Of a stretch of 64,000 bases of DNA, positions 58,884 through 64,000 are shown in pieces; position 1 is the stretch's first letter; every line of letters begins with the position of its first letter. The position numbers were made by a program, and so were the translations under genes. Below the pieces are notes generated by a model that saw only the letters and a list, made by a program, of their open reading frames with translations, was not told where the DNA came from and searched no databases. Source of the DNA: Alisma plantago-aquatica (Eukaryota > Streptophyta > Magnoliopsida > Alismatales > Alismataceae); NCBI GenBank assembly GCA_963693085.1, contig OY856411.1:1346157050-1346221049 (forward strand). The letters are read 5' to 3'.

Positions 58884-59564
58884 TGTCACACCCCGATCTC
58901 ACACTAACCACTAATCACGAGATTAGGGCTTGATGGAGGGATTATCACATAAACAAATCAATAAGAACTTTTTTTTCTTTCTTAAAACCTCGTAATGATC
59001 TCCGGATTATTGCTGCAACTAAAACATAATAAACTATTGTGGAAGCATTTCAATTAAACTGGCTAGAGAACATAAACAGAGTTTACAACATGTAACATTG
59101 TTTAGCAGAAATCAAAATATAACAGTTAATTTACATCTTTTACACATTCCACATACGCACTCTCTCTCACCCACACCATGTCCCAAGGATCGAGGGGAAA
59201 GGATTAAGAGACCACTATCTAACTAATTACATATACCTTCTACTGACTAGGGTGGTAAGATCCTTCAGATTCCTGGAACTGTTGCTGACCTGAAAATGTT
59301 TGAGTAGAGGAGTGAGCCTACTCACTCAGTGAATAGTTTTTCATTTAACTATCACTAAACAACTCGTTAAGTTTATTATTCAGTTTAATATACAAGAAAT
59401 ACTACACTGAGCAGTTCTAATACAATATAATTGAAATAACAAAGAATGTATATATTGCATCCAAAGAATAACTACTAGAAGACTATGCTCTAGTCTTCCT
59501 TAACTCTTTCATTTATAAGAAACTCTGTGAACCTATATGATCATATTTTAGCTTATGCCCTGAT

Positions 59565-59960
59565 CTATGCAGTGTACTCTGCATAGAGACTCGCAGTGCA
59601 CTACGGCCACACCGTATAAGACTTAGCAACACACCCGGGAAATGCTAAGTCTGACGCCAGCCCTGCTCTGCCACAGGACCCCAGGCTCATCAGCCTTCAG
59701 GCTCATCGGCCTCACTGCACTACATCGAGTGCTCTAGACTCCTCCTCCAACCTGAGTACACAGGCGGAGAGTCTCACGGGGTTACCTCCATGACTCCGCA
59801 CGGATCTTGTTGCAATAACCCCCAATTTTCTCCAGTGCCACCGTGACATCGCACGCGTTGTTGTTGGACACTGGCTCTCTGTCCTCGTGTCTCCATGACT
59901 CCGCACGGATAGTGTTGCAACACGAGTTTCACCCCTAAGAAGCAGATCTGTCAAAGGGGT
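59565..59960. repeat. Inverted-repeat array in gypsy-3 LTR
   Basis: Successive hairpins: CTATGCAG/CTGCATAG (59565-59586), TACGG/CCGTA (59602-59616), AGACTTAGCA/TGCTAAGTCT (59619-59652), AGGCT/AGCCT (59683-59696), AGGCT/GGCCT (59699-59712), GCACT/AGTGC (59717-59732), GGGGTTA/TAACCCC (59778-59822), CCAGTG/CACTGG (59832-59874), CTCGTGT/ACACGAG (59884-59926) and ACCCCT/AGGGGT (about 59931-59960). The 59778, 59832 and 59884 hairpins have related 29-31 base loops. Confidence 0.75.
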
Positions 59961-61282
59961 TCTACGGTGTTCAGGGCACCTAAGTCTAACATTAACATTA
60001 TAGGTACATTTTAAACAGAAATCATAACTCATGCATTCAACATATATCATGTCTCAGTAACATCCCTTTCTAGGGCATGTCATATCTCATCACCTGCAAT
60101 TTACGAGATATGTATTGAAAATAAGAAGCCCTGCAGTATGTAGATATCAACTCAGAGAGAACAAGCATATAAAGTTAAATGCACTAGAAACATACAATTC
60201 AACAGTTAAGCATCACCACATCTCATATCTAGACTTTTCATATCACCATAACATGATTCATTGAACACCCTATCCTTAGGGTTTCAGTTACCTCATTCAC
60301 TTATCACATGGCAACACCCTATCCTTATATCATGCATGCAGTCAGATTTAAAATTCATAAATATCCCAAACTCAAGTCAATTTGGCACATGCATATTGAA
60401 TTCATTCAATTGTACATCTTAGTGCACTGCTAAGAGTAATTTACTTCACATATGAGAATTCATACGTAACATTTGTCAATTCTCTGAAATTCTCGAAAAA
60501 CATGCACATTAACCCAAATCCTGGTTTGTGCATCACTTAACTCAATTAAGAGTTAATTACATATCACAATACAATTTAATAACAATACTTGAGAATTTCT
60601 GGTAATATTTCAGAGAAATGTGCCATTTCATGTAAATATCAATTTACACATATTAACGTCAAAAGATATATGCAATTAGGGTTTTCATGCATATTTTATT
60701 TATTCATATCAACTTTGAAATCGTACATCTGATAATTTATCAGAAATCTTCATTGTCTGGGTTCATACCCAAATCATACCATTTTCAGACATGAATTTCT
60801 AATTTCAACATTCAAATGAGCAATTTAGGTTCCAATGAACCATATAAATCTACTAATTCAATCCATACTGTTCAAATGCTAAATTTAATCATCTAACAGT
60901 GTCTAGAAGCATTTTATGAACTAAAAAGGTCGGGCGACGCCAAACGCTGTCTGACGCCTGATAACGCCTGTTATCAGCGTAATTCGCGCACAAAACAGAA
61001 AATATTCAAACGCCTGAGTTTATTAATGATAAATAAATGAAACCCTACTCACAGCGATTTGGTCTGTTCAGATTTGTCCAGGGCCTGTTTCCGGGCAGAA
61101 TTTGGTTCCTCTTCTTCCTTTGATTTGTACTGTTCATGGCTCTATTTCTCACAGTGAACGCACGCCTAGGCCAGGTTGAAGAAGGACTGAACTAGGTGCT
61201 GAATCAGAGCTGGATAGTTGCATATTCGTGATCTGGACCTCAAGGATGAAGTCAGGGTGGCGAATCCACGCTGCTTGCTCGC

Positions 61283-61885
61283 CTAATCGAGCTCCTGGCT
61301 GCTGCTGCCGCAGCTGCTTGATGCTGCAACTAGGGCGCCACCCCTCTTGCTCGGGCGCCATGATTGGATGCCAAAACGCAGTTGAAAGCTGCGGAAGCTT
61401 GCTAGGATCTCAAGCACGAAACTTTTGACGTTGTTTTGAGTGCTAGTTGCGCCCAAATGGGATCTTGGTTGGCACCTTGCTGCAGCTGCAGCAACTGGCC
61501 ACCGGCCGCCCAGGTTGCTAGGACCGCAGGTGGCTGGGAGCGCCGCTAGGGCATGGTAGAGAGGAGGGAGAAGGGTAGAGGAAGGAGAAGAAGACGGTGC
61601 TTGCGAATCAGAGCCATGGGTGCTCAATTCGCCCATTCGATCCCCCCCATACGCTGATAACCAGGCGCTGGGCGCCGCTTTCCCTGTTCTATCGGGAAGA
61701 GATAGAGGAGAAGAGGGTAGCCGACCCATATAAACAGAATAATTATCAATTAAATGGCCAAATTGCATCTTCAACCCATATATCTTAAAAACATCATAAC
61801 TCTTGCCTCGAATGTCCAAATGGAGTGATTCTTCTTGCAACGTGCCAACCACGGAATCCACTACAATCTTAAAGCGAATAATCAT
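61283..61885 (-). other. 200-codon frame within gypsy-3 LTR
   Basis: An open frame on the element's sense strand through the GC-rich block, Ser/Ala/Pro-rich in the middle, with no recognised domain. It probably reflects composition rather than a gene, as such LTR frames are rarely conserved. Confidence 0.2.
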
Positions 61886-62060
61886 GCTAATTAGACCATT
61901 TTACTGGATCAAGCTCTAACTGTATTTACGATTACTTAACTTAAATTGAGCCTTCTCAATTATTCACTAATTGTATCTTGGCATTTAACTTAAACTTAAA
62001 TCTCCATAATGATGTACTAATCAATGTGCTTACTAGTTAATCATAGAGTGGGTCATAACA

Positions 62061-62075
62061 ATCTCCCTCCCGTAT
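62061..62075 (-). other. gypsy-3 polypurine tract
   Basis: On minus CGGGAGGGAGAT directly before the LTR start at 62060. Confidence 0.75.
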
Positions 62076-62096
62076 AAGAATTTCGTCCCAAAATTC

Positions 62097-62990
62097 CTAA
62101 AAGAGAAAAGGAAACTTATCACACATCACTGACTCAAACTCCCACGTGGCTTCTTCTAGGTTATGATTCCTCCACAAAACTTTTACTAACTGTATCTTGC
62201 GATTTTTGAGTTTCTTGACCCTCCGATCCACTATCTGTACCGGTCCCTCAACATAGGACATATCCGATCTGAGCTGGACAGGTTCTAGGTCCATTATCTT
62301 CTCTGTACCAGGGTAAGATTTCTTCTACATCGATACATGAAACATGTCATGTAAATTAGCCAACTCAGATGGCAAATCCAACTTATAGGTTATAAGTTCA
62401 ATCCTCTCAATGACAGGATATGGGCCCATACACCTAGGAGTCAGTTTGCCTCTCTTAGCAAACCTCAACATTCCTTTCGATGGTGAAACTTTCAGATACA
62501 CTTCATCACCAACCTGAATCTCAAGAGGTCAACGCCTATTTCCAGCATAGCTCTTCTACTTGTCATATGCAACTCTCAACTGCTCTCTGCATGTTCCTCA
62601 AGAGTCTAAATGGTCTTCTCTGACTGACCGTTTGTCTGTGCATGGAAAGTTGTGCAGAATCTCAACCTTGTGCCCGAAGCACGATACAACTGATTCCAAA
62701 ACCTGGATGTGGACCTAGGATCTCTATCTGATATATTTGAAACTATGATACCATGCAACCTGAGTATCTCATCCATATATATTTTAACCAACTTTGGGAC
62801 ATCAAAGGTTGACGTAATATGAAGATAGTGAGCAGACTTAATTAGTCTATCCACCATCACTCATATCGAGTCACAACCTGTAGGTGTCCTGAGCAACCCT
62901 ATCACAAAATCCATTGTGATATGTTCCCATTCTATTCTGGTATAGGAAAAGATTGCAAAGTACCTGTAGGTTTCTGGTGCTCAGTCTTAA
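62097..62990 (-). pseudogene. gypsy-3 integrase and chromodomain
   Basis: From right to left: HITMDFVIGLLRTPTGCDSI (about 62920-62860), MMVDRLIKSAHYLHITSTFD, IVSNISDRDPRSTSRFWNQL, and TNGQSEKTI near 62610, giving D,D,E. The linker region (62590-62300) is broken by frameshifts. The C-terminal 62294-62097 is intact: YVEGPVQIVDRRVKKLKNRK, then IQLVKVLWRNHNLEEATWEF and a stop after FPFLF. This matches the Del/Tekay chromodomain, which binds chromatin marks during targeting. Confidence 0.9.
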
Positions 62991-63600
62991 CCTACTGACA
63001 CACCCTACACCTAGCCATGTACTTATCTACATCCTTTTCGTACCAGGCAACTAATACAACTTCTTGAGATTCATGTACATCTTAGTGTTACCTGGATGCA
63101 TGGCATACATCGATGCATGTGCCTCCTCAAGAATCTGTTCTTTCAAATCACTGTCTCGAGGTACACAACATATCATGCTAATACAACACAACATCATCTG
63201 AAAACTTGAACTCTGGTCTTTTCCCATGTCATGTCATGCATGATCTGATGTAACTCACTATCACCCTGTTGTAGTTCATTGATCTGATCGTAAAAAGTAG
63301 GCTTGACTTGCATCTGTGCAAATCAACCACTCTGCTCTGTCACCCCTAAGTCTAAGTTCAACTTCTGCATCTCTACTATCATGTCTCTCTTGAAGCATGC
63401 CCTAGAGAATGCATCAACTATTGAACTTGACCTCCTGCTGAGGACATCAGCTACCACATTCGCCTTTCCAAGGTGATAATCTATCGTCACATCATAAAGA
63501 CAGTGACGACATGACTTAAGAGCATGAACTACATCAGCTATCTTCAGATCATATATCGAATAATACTCTGCATTCTATGCTACTTATTGTTACATTTCAA
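62991..63600 (-). pseudogene. gypsy-3 RNase H end, internally deleted
   Basis: On minus: NAEYYSIYDLKIADVVHALK, SCRHCLYDVTIDYHLGK, ANVVADVLSRRSSSIVDAFS, then the RT-IN linker (MIVEMQKLNLDLGV...) and zinc-binding remnants. The block normally between HALKSWRHYL and YHPGKANVVADALSR (TDHKSLKY and the following ~30 residues) is missing, so RNase H lost part of its core. Stops follow in the linker. Confidence 0.8.
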
Positions 63601-64000
63601 ATTTATTTCTCACTCTTTTCTCCAAATCATTTTCATATTGTTTATCTATCTTTCAAATTGGCTACATTTTAACCCTGGATCACTATCAATGCCAGTTTAC
63701 TTTTCATAGTATAAATCTCATGATCTTATTTTATAGAGATGCTAGTACTCAAGGTCAAATCACTAATGATATTCCTTGAACCACTACCACTCTAAGCGTT
63801 CTAGGGTTTGGTCCTTATCAGTAACACGACGTTATTATGATGTAATTTTACCCCCTTAGTTTGAAATCAAAATTTAGATCTCATAAGTTCATCCATCTAC
63901 TTGTAATGAATACAACAGATATGAATAATCATTAATGAACTATAGATATATAACTGAAATGTAACATCAGCCAAGTTCTCTAGCATAACTTATTAACACA
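63601..64000. other. Unassigned sequence at window edge
   Basis: Expected gypsy-3 RT is not recognised here; the DNA is AT-rich without clear coding similarity. It may be another insertion or a deletion within gypsy-3. Confidence 0.35.

Larger units (their letters stand above)
58884..62060 (-). repeat. gypsy-3 3' LTR
   Basis: On plus it runs TGTCACACCCCG to GGTCATAACA, 3,177 bases; on minus TGTTATGACCC is the usual gypsy start. It has a GC-rich block at about 61250-61700 and a dense array of inverted repeats at 59565-59960. TTTATATGGG on the minus strand near 61725 is a possible promoter. Confidence 0.88.
58884..64000 (-). mobile_element. Ty3/gypsy chromovirus gypsy-3, partial, minus
   Basis: Inserted into copia LTR-3 at 58883 (left flank GGTTT). 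On the minus strand it reads, from the window's right edge, RNase H, integrase, chromodomain, purine tract and a 3.18 kb 3' LTR. Its 5' half lies beyond 64000. The chromodomain end and long LTR place it in Del/Tekay with gypsy-1 and gypsy-2, though the LTR sequences are unrelated by eye. Confidence 0.9.

Overview
The window is plant nuclear DNA from a gene-poor, repeat-dense region of a large genome. I found no single-copy host gene. Almost every recognisable stretch belongs to a retrotransposon, and primer binding sites for initiator tRNA-Met (TGGTATC...) recur throughout. Two insertions are Cassandra TRIM elements, which carry 5S rRNA sequence in their LTRs and are known only from vascular plants. 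Long-LTR Ty3/gypsy chromoviruses (Del/Tekay type), Ty1/copia elements of SIRE/Maximus type and an L1-like LINE complete a typical seed-plant set. I cannot name the species.

Layout, left to right. 1-2972: a Ty1/copia LTR end, PBS and broken gag. 4122-16596: a gypsy chromovirus (gypsy-1) with ~3.1 kb LTRs and candidate target duplication ATAAC; its pol is full of stops and its 3' pol end is split by a rearranged Cassandra cluster (12157-13402). 16602-19652: mostly unrecognised. 19658-25592: a minus-strand non-autonomous LTR element with 1.92 kb LTRs and a perfect CACAT duplication. 27204-32083: a nearly intact minus-strand L1-type LINE with (TGTA)n microsatellite on both sides. 32985-34528: the LTR and polypurine end of another minus-strand gypsy element. 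34529-58883: a minus-strand SIRE-like copia array with three LTRs and two internal regions in tandem. Its left LTR is split by a second chromovirus (gypsy-2, 35734-47140), which itself holds a Cassandra (39485-40226). Its right LTR is split by a third chromovirus (gypsy-3, minus, 58884 to beyond the window end). Three short TIR elements sit inside (TA)n tracts in the copia internal regions.

The genes therefore form nested layers of mobile elements rather than a pathway. Insertion order can be read directly: copia array, then gypsy-2 and gypsy-3 into its LTRs, then Cassandra into gypsy-2; gypsy-1, then Cassandra, then local duplication and inversion. Most coding parts are decayed. The LINE is the best preserved, with three in-frame TAG codons in otherwise open ORF1 and ORF2.

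The most unusual signal is not coding. All three chromovirus LTRs contain arrays of small inverted repeats whose stems differ in sequence but stay self-complementary, while loops or spacers are repeated. In gypsy-2 the units step by 21-22 bp. I do not know a described function for this.
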